Shown here piece after piece: positions 20,754-31,578 of a stretch of DNA of 64,000 bases. Both the position numbers and the translations under genes were made by a program. Below the pieces are notes generated by a model. It made no database searches, was not told the DNA's origin, and saw only the letters and a list, made by a program, of their open reading frames with translations. Source of the stretch: Cyanophora paradoxa (Eukaryota > Glaucocystophyceae > Cyanophorales > Cyanophoraceae). The stretch is taken from positions 72,001 to 136,000 of the forward strand of contig QPMI01000036.1 in assembly GCA_004431415.1 (NCBI GenBank), written 5' to 3'. Positions within the stretch are counted from its first letter, which is position 1; the number at the start of each line of letters is the position of its first letter.

Positions 20754-22667
20754 TCAGCGGGGGGAGCGGGGGAGCGGGGGGGGGCCGGGGCGGGCCTCGG
20801 CGGGGGTAGCGAGGGCGGGGGCGGAGGGGGTGGCGTCGGGGCCGGAGAGGGAGTCCATGACGTCGCCGACGTTGGGGAGCTCGGGGAGGGTCGGGGCCTC
20901 GATGACCCCGAGGCTCACCAGCGCCTCCCACGCCGCCCGCTGCTGCGCCAGCTTCTTCGTCGCCCCCTTGCCCCGGCCCCGGAAGTCCCCCCTCTCGCCG
21001 GCCCCCGCCCGCACGCCGACGTGCCAGTCCTGCCGGGGCGTGGGGGGCGGGGCGGGGGCCGGGGCGGGGGCCGCACGCGTGCGGACTCGACGGCGCCGGG
21101 GACGGGCTCGGAGCCGAGGTCGACGTAGACGGGGGTGCTCTTGAGGTGGCGCTGCGTGTACTCCTGCAGCTCGGCCTTCCAGTTCCGCGGCGGCGAAGCG
21201 ATCACCCGCTCGAACTCCTCCCCGAAGTGGTGCAGCTGCCCCCCGCCCCCCGCCTCGCCCCGCGCCGCGGTCGCCGGCGGGGCGGGGCGGGGCGGGGCGC
21301 GGGGGAGCGGACGAGGAACCACTCGGGGACGTCGGTGCCGCCGGAGTCGAGGTAGATGGCGCCGAGGACGGCCTCGAAGAGGTCCGCCGCGAGGGAGAGG
21401 CGCGCGCGCTCGCTGCCGCGCCCCGAGGTCACCTGCAGGTACTCCTCCACCTCCAGCCGCCTCAGGTACCCCGCGCACGCCTCGCCGCACACCAGGTACG
21501 CCCGCAGGCGCGTGATCTGCCCCGCCCCCTCGCCCCCGCACGGCCGGCGGGGCGGGGCGGGGGCGGACCATGCCCTCGTCGGCGTAGGGGAGGGTGCGGT
21601 AGAGGTGGTCGGCGATGATGAGCCCGAAGACGGCGTCCCCGATGAACTCCAGCCGCTCGTTGTTCAGCATCGGCTTCAGCGGGTGCGCCAGCCCCCGGCC
21701 CCCTGCACCGCCCCCCGCACCCCTCAGCGCCCCCGCCGCCCGCCCCGGCGCGGCCGTACCCGTCGACGACGAGTGCACGAATGCGAGCGCGAGCAGGTGC
21801 TTGTCCCTGAAGCGGTACGCGAGCTTCGCCTGCCGGGGCGTCGAGCCGGCGCCGCGCTGGCGCGCGCCGCGCCTGCACCTCGATCTCCGCCGCGTCCCGC
21901 AGGATCCGCTCGTAGGGCGTGAGCCGCACCTCCTCCTCCGCCTCAGAAGCCTCGTGCCGCCTCCGCCCGGCCTTGGGGCGGGACGGCGGTGGAAGCGAAG
22001 GCGGCGTCAGGCCAGGGCGCGGCGCCATCAAGGCCGAGAGTTGCGCGTTCGCCGCCTGCTGGAGCGACCCGGGCGAGGGAGGAGGCGGCGCGCCCGGTGC
22101 GGCGGCGAGGGCGGGGGCCGAAGAGCCTGGGGGGGACGGCGGTCGCGGGAACGACGACGGGAGGTCCGCAGGCGCCGCTGAGCCGCCGAGGGGGCTGTCG
22201 AAGCGGCGGAGGAGGGAGCCGCCCCGGGGCGCGGCCATGGACGAGATCAGCGACTTCTTCGGCCCCCCCGACGAGGCCCGCGGCTTGCCCCGGCTCGCAC
22301 TGGTCCGCTTCTTCGACGGAGCGGCCCCTTTCGGCGTCGGCTTCGTGGTTGTGGGCGCCGCTTTCGTTTTCTTCTTCATTGGCGACTTCGACTGCACCGG
22401 CGGGGCCTCCTCCGTCGCGTTGTCCGCGCTGAAGGGCGGCGCTTGTCAGTGCATCAGTGCTCCGCGCGTGCTGTGCCGATCGCACCTCGAGCTGCTTGTG
22501 CTGACAAGACTCGCAATCATGTCCGAGAGCGCTTTGACAGTCGACCGGTTGTTCCCATCGCCAGTGTCGGGCCCGCTGCGCGGAGCGCCGCTCCCGTTGG
22601 ACCCGCTCGCGCGGACGGCCACCGCGACGGCGCCTCCGCACGCGAACGCAATGCTTGGAGGCGCCAT
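20754..22667 (-). CDS. Ribonuclease III (RIIID plus dsRBD)
   Basis: Core exon: LNNERLEFIGDAVFGLIIAD (near 21640), the RNase III signature with its catalytic Glu and Asp. A later exon contributes SLAADLFEAVLGAIYLDSGG (near 21370), the second acidic pair. A dsRNA-binding domain follows: NWKAELQEYTQRHLKSTPVY (near 21175), an intron, then DWHVGVRAGAGERGDFRGRG and KGATKKLAQQRAAWEALVSL (near 20970). It cleaves double-stranded RNA, for example precursors of rRNA or small RNAs. The N-terminal 200 residues are Lys/Ser/Pro-rich. The exon with SADNATEEAPPVQSKSP joins in frame to an upstream exon carrying MIASLVSTSSS; the ATG at 22667 (MAPPSIAFACGG) or at 22520 may be the start. The predicted stop is TGA at 20754-20756, but a GC-donor intron (GAG|GCCCGCC) could skip it. 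Confidence 0.88.
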
Positions 22668-23062
22668 CGGTCCCGGCGCTCTTGGGGACGCGCCGAAGCG
22701 ATTTGAATCAGGCGGGGTCACGGCCACCGCTTCGTCACTTATCCGGCGTGCCGCTGTTCCAGAGCACGATCTCGCTGTGCAACCCAATAGGCGCGCTCCA
22801 GGATCCCAAACCAACCCGTACCCCGACGGAAGTGGGTACATTGTTCTCCCAACGGACAATTTGCTGGCGTCGGCCAGGACCCCTCTGGAGGAGCGGAGGA
22901 CGCCGCTCGCGCGGCTGTGCATTCACAAGGTGAACATTTCTGCGTTCTTGTCGTCCCCGCGCTGCTGTCCGGCGATGGCGCGGCGCACCGGCGAACAAGA
23001 TCGCGGGGCCGGGCGCGGGGCTAACTGCTTCCTCTGCAGGTAGGTAGCATCAAGTTGATACG
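22668..23062. promoter_or_regulatory. Divergent intergenic region, RNase III / FHA protein
   Basis: About 395 bp between start codons on opposite strands. No exon I can support. In-frame coding potential extends upstream of the RNase III ATG to about 22922 on the minus strand, so part of this may be 5' coding or UTR. Confidence 0.35.
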
Positions 23063-26000
23063 ATGCTGGGCAAGATTCGGTGAGCCTCGTCCGCCTGCGC
23101 AACGGTCAGATGGGCGCAGCAAGGAACTCACGCGCACTCCCCGCCAGCATCCTGAGGAAGGATGGGAGCGAGGCCAAGGCATTCTACATCCATCGCGTGC
23201 GCAAATGCCGCGCCAGAGTCACGCGCACAAGTTCACTGACCCTGTCGTAGCAATCGGTTGTTTTCGGCAGGCAAGCCCGCGTCGCGCAATCGTGTGTAAC
23301 GGTGCATAACGGAAGGAGCGCTTTGCAGGAGCAATGATAAGGCAGACATCATTATCAAGCTGGAGGGCGTGTCGCGTATTCACGCCCGCCTCACGATCGA
23401 CGAGAACAAGCAAGTGCGGATTTGCCGGTTGCGCTCCCTGTCATGAGATGCGCTAACTCTTCCTCGCGCAGGCCTTCATCGAGAACTTGAGTAAATTCCG
23501 CACCTCCATGGCACTGCTTGGGGTCTGACCTGGTCGTGCAGGCCAGGTCAACTCCACGGACCGGAACGACGTGCCGCTGCCTCCCGGCCGCCACGCGCTC
23601 CTGGACGGAGATGAGGTGCGCTCCGGAGCCTCCGTGTCGCGGATGCCGCGCTGAGAGGGCCCCCGCAGATTTCAATCTGCGGACGGATCTTCCGGTACGA
23701 GTCATCGACTACGGGTGCGGCCTCCCAGCCGCCCGCCCCGTCGATCGCCGCCCAAACCCTCGCGCAGAGACGCCCTCGAAGCCGGGTGATGAGAAAACAA
23801 CTCCCGCAAAGGAGACCGCGAGCCCCGCTGCCGCCGCCAAGCGCCGCAGCCTCGAGCAAATCGGCGGTCCGTGCCGCCACGTCCGCCCAGTGGTCGCGAC
23901 GCCGGAGCGAGCGAAAAGAGCAGGGAACGGGCGCCTCTCGGCCATTGCGGAGGAGCCGGCTGCCGAGGCCCCGCAGCAGCCGCGCTTCTCAGCCGCCTCC
24001 CCGAAGGTGGCCGAGGTGGACGAGCAGCAGGAGCTGCCCACCGCCGTCGACGGGCGCAAGAAGAAGCGCAGGCGGGACAGTGCTGCCGCCGCCCGCACTT
24101 CGACCGCCCCCGCGGCGCCCAAGCGCGCCCGCATCGACGCCAGCACCGAGTCCGCCCCGGCGAGCGAGCAGGCGGGCGGCGACGCGGCGCTCGAGGCCGG
24201 CGAGACTCGTCGCAAGAAGACCCCTCGGTGCAGCTACGTCCGGAACCGGTGCGGGGCGGGGAGGAGGGGCGCGTGGCAGGGTCGCAGCTGACGCCGGGCG
24301 CCAGGGTTCTGAACCTGGTCCGGATGGCGCGCTTCCAGCGGCACGCGCGCAAAACGAAGATCGCCGCGCGCCTCCGCAAGATGCAGGCGCAGGCCGGGGC
24401 GGAGAGCCCGGCAGCCCAGCAGGCCGCCCCCGAGGGTGTCGAGGGACCGGGGGCGATGCTGGAGCAGGGGGCGGGCCCCTCGCAGGCTCCCCTGCGGCGT
24501 TCGTCGTCGGGCTCTGCGGCGGGGCGGCGGCGGTTCAGCGGGCGCTCCTCCTCGGGGAGCTCCTCGCGCCGCTCTTCCTCCTCCTCCCGCTCCTCCCTGC
24601 CGGGCCTCGTCTGCCGCGCCACGCCCCTGCGGCCGGGCATCCTGCGCACGCCCTTCAAGGGCACCCCCATGACGCAGCGGAAGTCGGTTCGCTTCGGGGC
24701 CAACGAGGTCCGCAGCATCTCCCCGCGCCCCTCCTCCGACGCCTCCTCCGTCTCGGTGCGGCCCCCGCCTGCTCGCCGGCCACGCGTGCGTGACCGCTCG
24801 CGGTGCAGGGGGAGGCGGAGGCTCCGCTGCTGCCGCCCACGTCGCTGTGCCTTCAGCCGGGCTCGCCGGGCGATGCCGGGGCCCGCGCCGGCGGCTCGGG
24901 CGGCAGCGATGAGGCTCCGCCGTCGTTTGAGTCGATCGCGGCCTTCGTGGGGGCCAGCATCCCCCGCGCCTCGGGCGTCGAGGGGGCCCTGCCCGACGCG
25001 GAGGGCACCGCGCCGGGCTCCCCCTCGCTCCTTCTCCCGCCCCGCCTCTTCGAGGTCGCCGAGGAGTCCCAGCGCTCCCTGCCGCTGCCGCCGGCGCCGG
25101 CCGCCGCCGGGGCGCCCGCCACGCCGGGCACGAGCGCCTTCCTCTACTTCGCCGCCGCCGCCGCCGCCTTCGAGCCCGACGCCTCCCCGGCCCCGGCACC
25201 CTCCCCCGCCTCTCGCCGCTCCAGCGGCGGGGCCCAGCGCCGCGAGTCCATCACCCCGAAGCGCCCGCACCTGATGCCGCCGCCGCCAGCCGCAACTGGG
25301 GCTCCCACGCCGGCGGGCGCGCAGGAGGCGCGGGCCTCCGAGTGCGTGCACGTGGCGACGCCGTTCGGGCCGCCGGCGGGCGGCGCTCGACGCGGACGAC
25401 GCAGGCGTGCCCCGCGTCGGGGGCCGGCACCCCCTTCGACGCCATCCCGGAGGGCGAGGACGGCGAGGCCGGGCGGGCCTCCGAGGGCCCGCCCCGCCCC
25501 GCTTCTCGGCCCCGCGCGCCTCGGAGCTGCCGCCGGTGCCGCGCTTCTCGGAGGGCCCCCAGGCGCCCCTCTCCGCCGTCGAGGCCGCCCTCGCCGAGAT
25601 CGCCGCCCCGGGGCCCCGCCCCTCCGACCCCGCCCCCGAGCCCGCCCGCCCCTCTTCCTCCCCCGCACCCGAACCGCCTTCCGCGGAGGCCACCGAGCAG
25701 CGCGCGTCCGCCGACCTCGCCGAGGAGGCTGCTCCCGCCGGCGTCGCGGAGCAGCGCGTGTCGGCTGCCGCGTCCGTCGAGGACGCTGCACCCGTCGACG
25801 AGCAGCGCGCCTCGGCTGCCGCTGGGCCGCGCGTCTCCGAGGCGGCCTCTGAGCGCCGCGTCTCGGCCGCCGCCGAGGATCGCCGCGTCTCCGAGGCGGC
25901 CCCCGTGCCGCGCGTTTCGGAGGCGCCGGACGCGGCAGAGGCACAGGAGTCGGCGGTAGCGCCGGCTACGGCCCGCGCTTCGGGAGCCGCCGCAGCGGAC

Positions 26001-27996
26001 GAGGCTTCGGTGGTCTCGGAGGACGTCGTGCCCCTGCCGCGCCTCTCCGAGGCGGTTGCGTCCCCCGTCCCCGTCGAGGCCGCGCTCGATGCCGCCGCGC
26101 CGGCTGAGACGGAGGCGGCGGTCGCTAAGGAGGCGGAGGAGCCGGCCGCCCGTGGGCAGGGCCTCAAGCGCCAGCGCGCCTCCCGCCGCTCATCCGCCCC
26201 CGACGGTGCCGCGCCCGCGGCCCTGTAACCCATGCAGTTGCGCTCACACTGCGGGTGCCCGCAGAGGCGTCGGCGGTAGCGTCGCCGGCCCCGGCGCGGC
26301 GGCCGGCGAAGCGGGCGCGGACGCGGCAGGCAACGCTGAGCGTGGGGGCGGGCGCGGGCGCGGGGCGCGACTCGGCCGCCTCCCTCGCCTCCTCCCTCGG
26401 CTCCGTCGCCGTCGTCGTCGACGCGGAGGACCCCGCCGACGAGGATCCCTCCCCCGCCCACGCCCAGGCTCTCGCACGCAGCAGCGCCCCCCGGCCCCCG
26501 CCGCAGAGGCGCCGGAGCAGGCGGTGGCGGAGGTGTCCCCCGCCCCGCCCGCGGAGGTTGCGGCCCTCGAGGCCGCCGCTCAGGCGGAGGCGGAGGCCGC
26601 TGGCCCCGCCGCTGTCGACGCGGCGCCGGCAGCGGCGCCCGAGCAGACGGCGGACGAGGAGGTGCCCCAGCAGGCGGCGGCGGAGGAGGCCCCAAGCAGG
26701 CCCCCGCAAGCGCGGCGCGAAGGCCGCCGCGACCCCGCGCGCCGCCCCGGCACCCGGCGGAGCGGGCCGGCGGTGGCGGCATCGGAGACGAGCAGCGTTG
26801 CGGCGGCCCTGGCGGAGCTCGCCGAGCAGAAGGGCGCCCCGCAGCCCGCCCCGGAGGCCAAGCCCGCCCGCGGCCGCAAGGGCGCCACAGCGGCACCCGC
26901 GGAGGAGGCGGCGGCGCCGGAGAAGAGCGCCGCCCGCGGCCGCGGCGCGCGGAAGGCGTCTGAGGAGGAGAAGGAGGCTGCCATCAGCAAGTCGGCGGCT
27001 CCCGTCGCCCAGAAGGACGGGCCAGCCCCCGCGGAAGAGCACAAGCAGCCCGCCACCCGGGGGCGCAAGACTGCCTCCGAGGAGACGCGCAAGCCGTCCG
27101 AGGAGCCCGCGGGGGCCCCCTCGCGCCCCACGCGCGGCCGCAAGCCGTCGCCCGCCGAGGCCCCGAAGGCTGAGGAGCCCCAGGTCGCGCCGCACCCCAC
27201 CCGCGGGCGAAAGGCTGCCCTCGTCGAGGAGGCCAAGCCCGTCGCCGAGACCGAGGCCGCTCCCACCCGCCAGGCTCGCGGCCGCAAGGCCGCCCCGGCT
27301 GAGGAGCCCGCGGCCGCGCCTCGCCCAGCCCGCGGGCGCAAGGTGGCGGCCGCTGCAGACGCAGAGGTTGCGGCCCCTGTGAAGGAGGTTCAGGAGGAGG
27401 CCCCGGCACGCGCCGGTCGCAGCCGCAAGGCAGCGGCGGCTCCGGAGCCGGCCGACGAGACGGCCAAGGCTCAAGTCGAGGTACCGGCTCGGGCGGCGCG
27501 CGGACGCAAGGCCGCGGCGGCGCCGCACGAGGAGAAGGCGGCGACTGTGGAGGCCTCGAAGGCCCCGACGCGGGCCACTCGGGGCCAGAAGGCGGCCGAG
27601 GCGGTCCAGGCGCCCGCGAGCGAGTCGCGGGCAGAGGAGGCGGCCCGCCCGAAGCGCGGGGCCAAGGCAGAGCCGGAGCAGGCCGCCGAGAAGCCGGGGA
27701 AGGGCGCCAGGGCCGCAGCGGCGAAGGAGGAGAAGATCGAGGAGGAGGCCAAGCCCCGCGCCATGCGTTCGCGCGCCGGCCCCAAGGACGCCGTCGCCGC
27801 CGCGCCCAAGACCCCGGAGGCCCCTGCCCGCGCGACCCGCCGCGCCGCACCCGAACCCGCCCCGGTGCGCCCTCCGCTTCCCGCCCCTCTCCTCGAGCTC
27901 ACCCCTTTTTCGCAGGAGGCCTCAAAGCGCGCTCGCAAGGAGGCTCCGGTTCCTGAAGCGCCGCAGGCCCGCACTACCCGCAGCCGCGCCAAGTAG
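23063..27996 (+). CDS. FHA-domain, PP1-docking, RGRK-repeat chromatin protein (Ki-67-like architecture)
   Basis: Exons join in frame to give an N-terminal FHA domain at residue 1: MLGKIRILRKDGSEAKAFYI, VVFGR, SNDKADIIIKLEGVSRIHAR, AFIENLSKFRTSM and DEISICGRIFRYE. The FHA phosphopeptide site residues (GR, SxxH) are present. Next comes a Lys/Arg/Ser-rich region, then RMARFQRHARKTKIAARLRK, GILRTPFKGTPM and RKSVRFGANEVRS (about 24680-24715); KSVRF fits the RVxF motif for protein phosphatase 1. After acidic Ala/Pro-rich exons come short repeats with R-V/A-S (25680-26080) and about ten repeats with RGRK (26860-27700), resembling AT-hook cores. The stop TAG ends at 27996. The order FHA, PP1 site, repeats, basic tail is that of vertebrate Ki-67. 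Alternatives are another FHA nuclear protein such as a NIPP1-type PP1 regulator, though the length argues against that. Several 3' exon joins (near 26230 and 26480) are unresolved. Confidence 0.75.
23271..23328 (+). other. GC-AG intron in the FHA gene
   Basis: The donor is GGCAG|GCAAGC, the classic GC donor context, and the acceptor TTTGCAG. Splicing forms the FHA core FGR|SNDKADI, so the join is well supported. Confidence 0.88.
25680..26080 (+). repeat. Degenerate coding repeats with R-(V/A/L)-S motifs
   Basis: Ten or so copies of a 10-20 residue unit such as EQRVSAAA, GPRVSEAA, ERRVSAAA and VPRVSEA. Each is a potential basophilic kinase (R-x-S) site within the FHA protein. Confidence 0.7.
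26860..27700 (+). repeat. RGRK coding repeats (AT-hook-like)
   Basis: The motif RGRK, or a near form (RSRK, RGQK, RGAK), recurs about every 22-35 residues: PARGRKGA, ATRGRKTA, PTRGRKPS, PTRGRKAA, QARGRKAA, PARGRKVA, GRSRKAA, AARGRKAA, ATRGQKAA and PKRGAKAE. It resembles the DNA minor-groove-binding core of AT-hooks, embedded in Ala/Glu/Pro spacers. Confidence 0.8.
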
Positions 27997-28661
27997 CTCC
28001 CTTTTTGCAAACGAATGCTGTTATGCGAGCAATTGGAAACAGCCCTTTTTCCACACGTGCTCCGATAAGCATGTTCTAATTACGTTGTCCATCGACGACT
28101 ACCGTGGGCCGATTTTCTGCCGATCGCGATGGATGCGTGATTAGCATTAATATTCGTGTGCAATGATGCGAGGGGTTTGCGTACAATCGCTTTCGCAGGT
28201 CAATTGGGCGTAGCTCGCGTGGATTGGGTGGGTCGCAGTTCCTCCTTTCAGGCCCGAGGCGACGCACATGCGCGAGGGCGACTTCATTGCAAGTCCTCTG
28301 CTGCAATCCGCGTTCCGGAACGCGATGGTTGTAAAGTGGCCTGCGACGTCCGGTCATTGGCCATGGGGAGGCGTGTGACTCAGTGATTTGGAGAGAGCAC
28401 CAAGAGTGCAAGAGAGCTTAACAGACTTCGCCCCCGGCGGCAGTTCGATGAAAACGTTGTCGGAAGTCTGCCGCAGTGCGCATGCGCGCGCCGTGGCGCG
28501 ATCCATTAATCATAAAATTAAATTCCTTGTTTGATCATCGGATTTCGCAGGCCCGACGTCGACGTACCTTGAAAGGGCCGACGTACGAGGGCGGAAGATC
28601 TGATGAATGATAGCACTGCATACTAATTCAGCGCGGACATGTACGGGCGCCGGCGGGAAAG
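27997..28661. other. Intergenic spacer
   Basis: No supported gene in about 660 bp. This is AT-richer sequence between the 3' ends of the FHA gene and the small secreted-protein gene. Confidence 0.5.
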
Positions 28662-28932
28662 TCACGAGCTCGCCTTGTGCGGGGTGAACTCGAGCCGCGC
28701 CACCGGGAAGTCCTGGCCGACGATCAATGCGCGAAACCCGTCTCATACAGAAAGATAAAGTGCGCACGTGCGATGGACGCTCGCATGCGTCGTCTTGAAA
28801 GAACCGCAGCTCGGCAGTCGACTTCCGCTCGCGTCGGTCCCGCTCCGCATCGTCGGCGCGCGCGCACGCCAACATTGCGACGAGAGCGACCGCGAGCAGG
28901 AGCCACGGAGTCGATTTTGAGGTTCTACGCAT
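28662..28932 (-). CDS. Small secreted protein (about 70 residues), unknown
   Basis: The ATG at 28932 opens a textbook signal peptide: MRRTSKSTPWLLLAVALVAM followed by LACARA and a charged mature start (DDAERDRRERKS). The exon continues to about CERPSH. A GT-AG intron (GTGCGCAC...GGCCAG) then joins to DFPVARLEFTPHKASS and TGA at 28662-28664; a GC donor a little earlier is an alternative. I recognise no family and no cysteine framework. It is divergent from the SR-rich gene with only about 36 bp between the two ATGs, so the two share a promoter region. The evidence is only signal peptide, splice signals and frame. Confidence 0.45.
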
Positions 28933-28968
28933 TTTCGCGTCGGGGGTGGGTACGGGTTAAACAGTGAA
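28933..28968. promoter_or_regulatory. Very short divergent promoter region
   Basis: Only 36 bp lie between opposite ATGs of the secreted-protein and SR-rich genes, so core promoter elements must overlap the 5' ends of both transcripts, or one start is wrong. Confidence 0.4.
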
Positions 28969-30076
28969 ATGTTGGCGGAGGAGGGCGAGCTGGAGGACGC
29001 GCCGGCGCGCGCGCAGTCCAGGAGAGATTCGCCAGCGCCCGCGAGCGCCCCGGAAGCCGGCCGCGGCCCGGACAAGAGCGCCGAGCGAAGCCGGCGAGCC
29101 GGCCGCAGTCGCAGCCGCAGCCGGGAGTCCGGTGCACGAGATAGGAAGCGAGATCGGTCCAGCTCGGACTCGTCGAGCGATTCGAGGTGCGCGTCCTGAG
29201 CGCCGCCTCGCGCGGGCGTGCATGCGCCGTGCACGTGAATGTTAGCTATGCATTCGCCGTGTTTCGCACCCGTGAGTCTTGATTAACTCCCGCCCTTCGC
29301 AGCTCGAGCTCGCGTACAAGTTCCAGCTCAGCGAGTAGCTCCAGCTCAGAAAGAGAGCGCAAGCGCAAGCGCAAGAAGCGCAAGAAGGAGAAGAAGAAGG
29401 GTCCGCCATCTGTTCTACTGCGTGCTTGCGCCTGTGGCGAATGCTCGATCCCTGCAGAGAAAAAGAGGCTCAAAAAGCTGAAGAAGAAAGAGAAGAAGAG
29501 ACGGAAGGAAGAGAAGAAGCTGAAGGCCAAACAGCTGCAGGCGGCCTTCATTGGACCAGTCCCTGGGTCAGCTGCCAAAGGGGATGATAGTGGATCCGGA
29601 AGTGAGGCAAGTGTTTTCGATCCGCTGGCTTCAGTGTGGACCGAAAAGTACAGCAAGTATGACAGCGAAGGGTGAGTGTTGCCACTTGCTTTTATCGCGA
29701 GCTCTGTGCATGTGCATGCTGACTCATCGGCAGACCAGGAGGACCTCGGTGGGGACACGAGGGCTATTTTGAGCTGGAGCGGTTCTATGATGAGCAGGAA
29801 CGTATCAAGCGGGAAGAACGAGAGAGGCGCAGGCAGGAAAGGGAGGAGGAGCGCCGCAGGGGGGCCAGTGACAGGTGAACATGTCGACGTGATGCATGTG
29901 ATGTTCAAGCACTCCTAACAAGTGGATCCGAGTGCAGGTTCGCGAGCTCGTCGAGGGAATCTCAACAACAGCGCAACCAGGATCTCAAGCATCAAAGGGA
30001 ACCCAAGCAGCCCGCAAGACCGAAGCTTGCACTTGGTTGGGCTGACGATGGCGATGACTCTTTGGACAGGAGATAG
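28969..30076 (+). CDS. SR-rich, lysine-rich nuclear protein, unknown
   Basis: The product starts MLAEEGELEDAPARAQSRRD at the ATG at 28969. It continues into RSRSRSRESGARDRKRDRSS and a serine run (RS-like domain), then a Lys/Arg block (RKRKRKKRKKEKKK) split by an intron from EKKRLKKLKKKEKKRRKEEK. A more ordered part follows: QLQAAFIGPVPGSAAKGDDS, FDPLASVWTEKYSKYDSEG, GGPRWGHEGYFELERFYDEQ. The C-terminus is LALGWADDGDDSLDRR with TAG at 30074-30076. Introns here are GT-AG and less GC-rich than elsewhere. Composition suggests a nuclear, pre-mRNA-processing role; the WGHEGYFELERFYDE part may be a conserved domain, but I cannot name it. Confidence 0.7.
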
Positions 30077-30539
30077 TGATTTGTCTCACCTGCTTGAATA
30101 AAGTTAACTCTCTGAGGAAACTGCGTTTGCTGCTAGCAATAAACCCAGGCTAGCACTGAATTCGAAGATTTGGTGAAGCATTGCATTCGAATTCAGCTGC
30201 AGGTGCTATAGCATGCGCATCAATTCAATCAATCACAAAGCTCAACCAATTGCAAGACTGTGGTCATGTTAGAGGGGCTTATGATATCGATTGACGACCC
30301 GCCGCCCCACCGATCTGCCTTGCGGACACCTGTAGCCTGTAGCCAGTGTCCGGGGGAGGCGCATCACTCCCCGAGAAGGCAACATATGTGCAGGGCCTGG
30401 CTGGCGAGCTTGTGTGTGTATGCTGGTGGGCTGGGCCCGCGGCAACGGCGCCGCAGTGTACATCCCACACTTGTTGCACGGACGTTGCAATTTTCTTCGT
30501 GTCCAAACGCTGACAGAAGTTAAAATACACAACCTGTAG

Positions 30540-31578
30540 CTATTTTCGCTTCTGTGGCAAATTGGCGTCAAAACAAGACATCGAAGACGAATGGAGCACT
30601 TGCACCTTCATAAAATTCTGCCAACTTGCTGCGTTACCTTCCACAGTTTCTGCACGTTCTAGGAAGTCTGCCATCCGCTCCTCCCTCCTCTTGGCCTCCT
30701 TCTTCTCCACTTTCTGTGGTGATTTGCGATCATTCATGTTCGGAAGGAAAGTATAGAAACGTGCACACGGCTTTCTTCCTCTCTCTGTCTCGTTCTTGGT
30801 TCCTCCTCTTCTTCTTTATCTCGTTCATAATCTGGGGAAGTGAACTTTAACTTGGACATTTCAAGGCAAAGCTGTACATGCGGCTGCTTACCTCCTCCTC
30901 CACCCTGCGCATCTCTGAAGGGAGCGTGTTATATAGAGCTCACGCTACAGCGCTACTTGTATCACCGCACTGACCTGCAAACACTTCGGTCGAACTTCGG
31001 CGATGATACCAAGGCTCGGATGTCTTCTTTGGTCTGTCTGTGGTTTCGGTTGATTCGCCTGCGTCTTCTATGAGCAATGACTGCAATGTAGAGGCTATGA
31101 ATGGGCCGCACTCTTGTTCAGGCTGTCGCCGTAGTCTGCTCTCCTGTCCTCGTCAAAGAGCACCTCGAACGCGCTCTGCAGCTTCTTGAAAGCCTCCTCG
31201 GCCTCCTTCGAGTCGTTTTTGTCCTGCAGAACGTCTCAGCGGACGACACGCACGCGCGCCGGCGGGTGCCGCTGAAGAAACGCGGGGGCGCACTGGGTGA
31301 ACAAGCAACGCAAGTCTGCGGTAGTTCCTGCACTGAGCGTGAGAGGCATGGCGCAAACGAGCCTCACAAGCATCGCCAACTTCTTGATCTCATCTGTGGT
31401 GCATCCCGGCTGCGCGGAGCGGCTTAGCTATCGCTGCGCTGCGACGACGCATTGCGCTGAGAGCGCTTGCCTGGAGGGCGAGCGTCTCAAAGTGTGTTGA
31501 AGCCGCGATGATCTTTAAGATGGCCTCGTCGGCGCCCGCGCTGTTGGCCTCTCTCTCGGCATTCTCGTCGGCGCTCAT
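30540..31578 (-). CDS. DNAJC8-like J-domain protein
   Basis: Spliced exons give ASTHFETLALQ joined to PGCTTDEIKK, NYRRLALLVHP and DKNDSKEAEEAFKKLQSAFE, then VLFDEDRRADYGDS: a full J domain whose HPD motif is formed across an intron. The C-terminal part is long basic helices (MNEIKKKRRNQERDRERKK, EAKRREERMADFLERAETVE) ending GNAASWQNFMK, close to the SWRNFQ ending of DNAJC8 (SPF31), a spliceosome-associated J protein. The stop TAG is at 30540-30542. The ATG at 31578 (MSADENAEREANSAGADEAI) is the natural start. J proteins stimulate Hsp70 ATPase; a spliceosomal role is inferred from the C-terminal match. It is divergent from the LPMO gene (181 bp between ATGs). Confidence 0.85.
31410..31470 (-). 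other. GC-AG intron in the J-protein gene
   Basis: The donor is CTCCAG|GCAAGC and the acceptor CGCGCAG. It joins FETLALQ to PGCTTDEI, the standard start of a DNAJC8 J domain. Confidence 0.82.

Noticed and set aside
22519-23043. Plus-strand open frame MSESALTVDRLF... between RNase III and the FHA gene
   Set aside because: The minus strand over 22446-22667 fits as the spliced 5' exon of RNase III, and the FHA domain starts cleanly at its own ATG at 23063. No domain or splice link supports the + frame.
23063-27996. NIPP1 (PPP1R8) homologue
   Set aside because: NIPP1 also combines FHA and RVxF, but it is a short protein with the two elements close together. Here they are several hundred residues apart and followed by a long repeat region.
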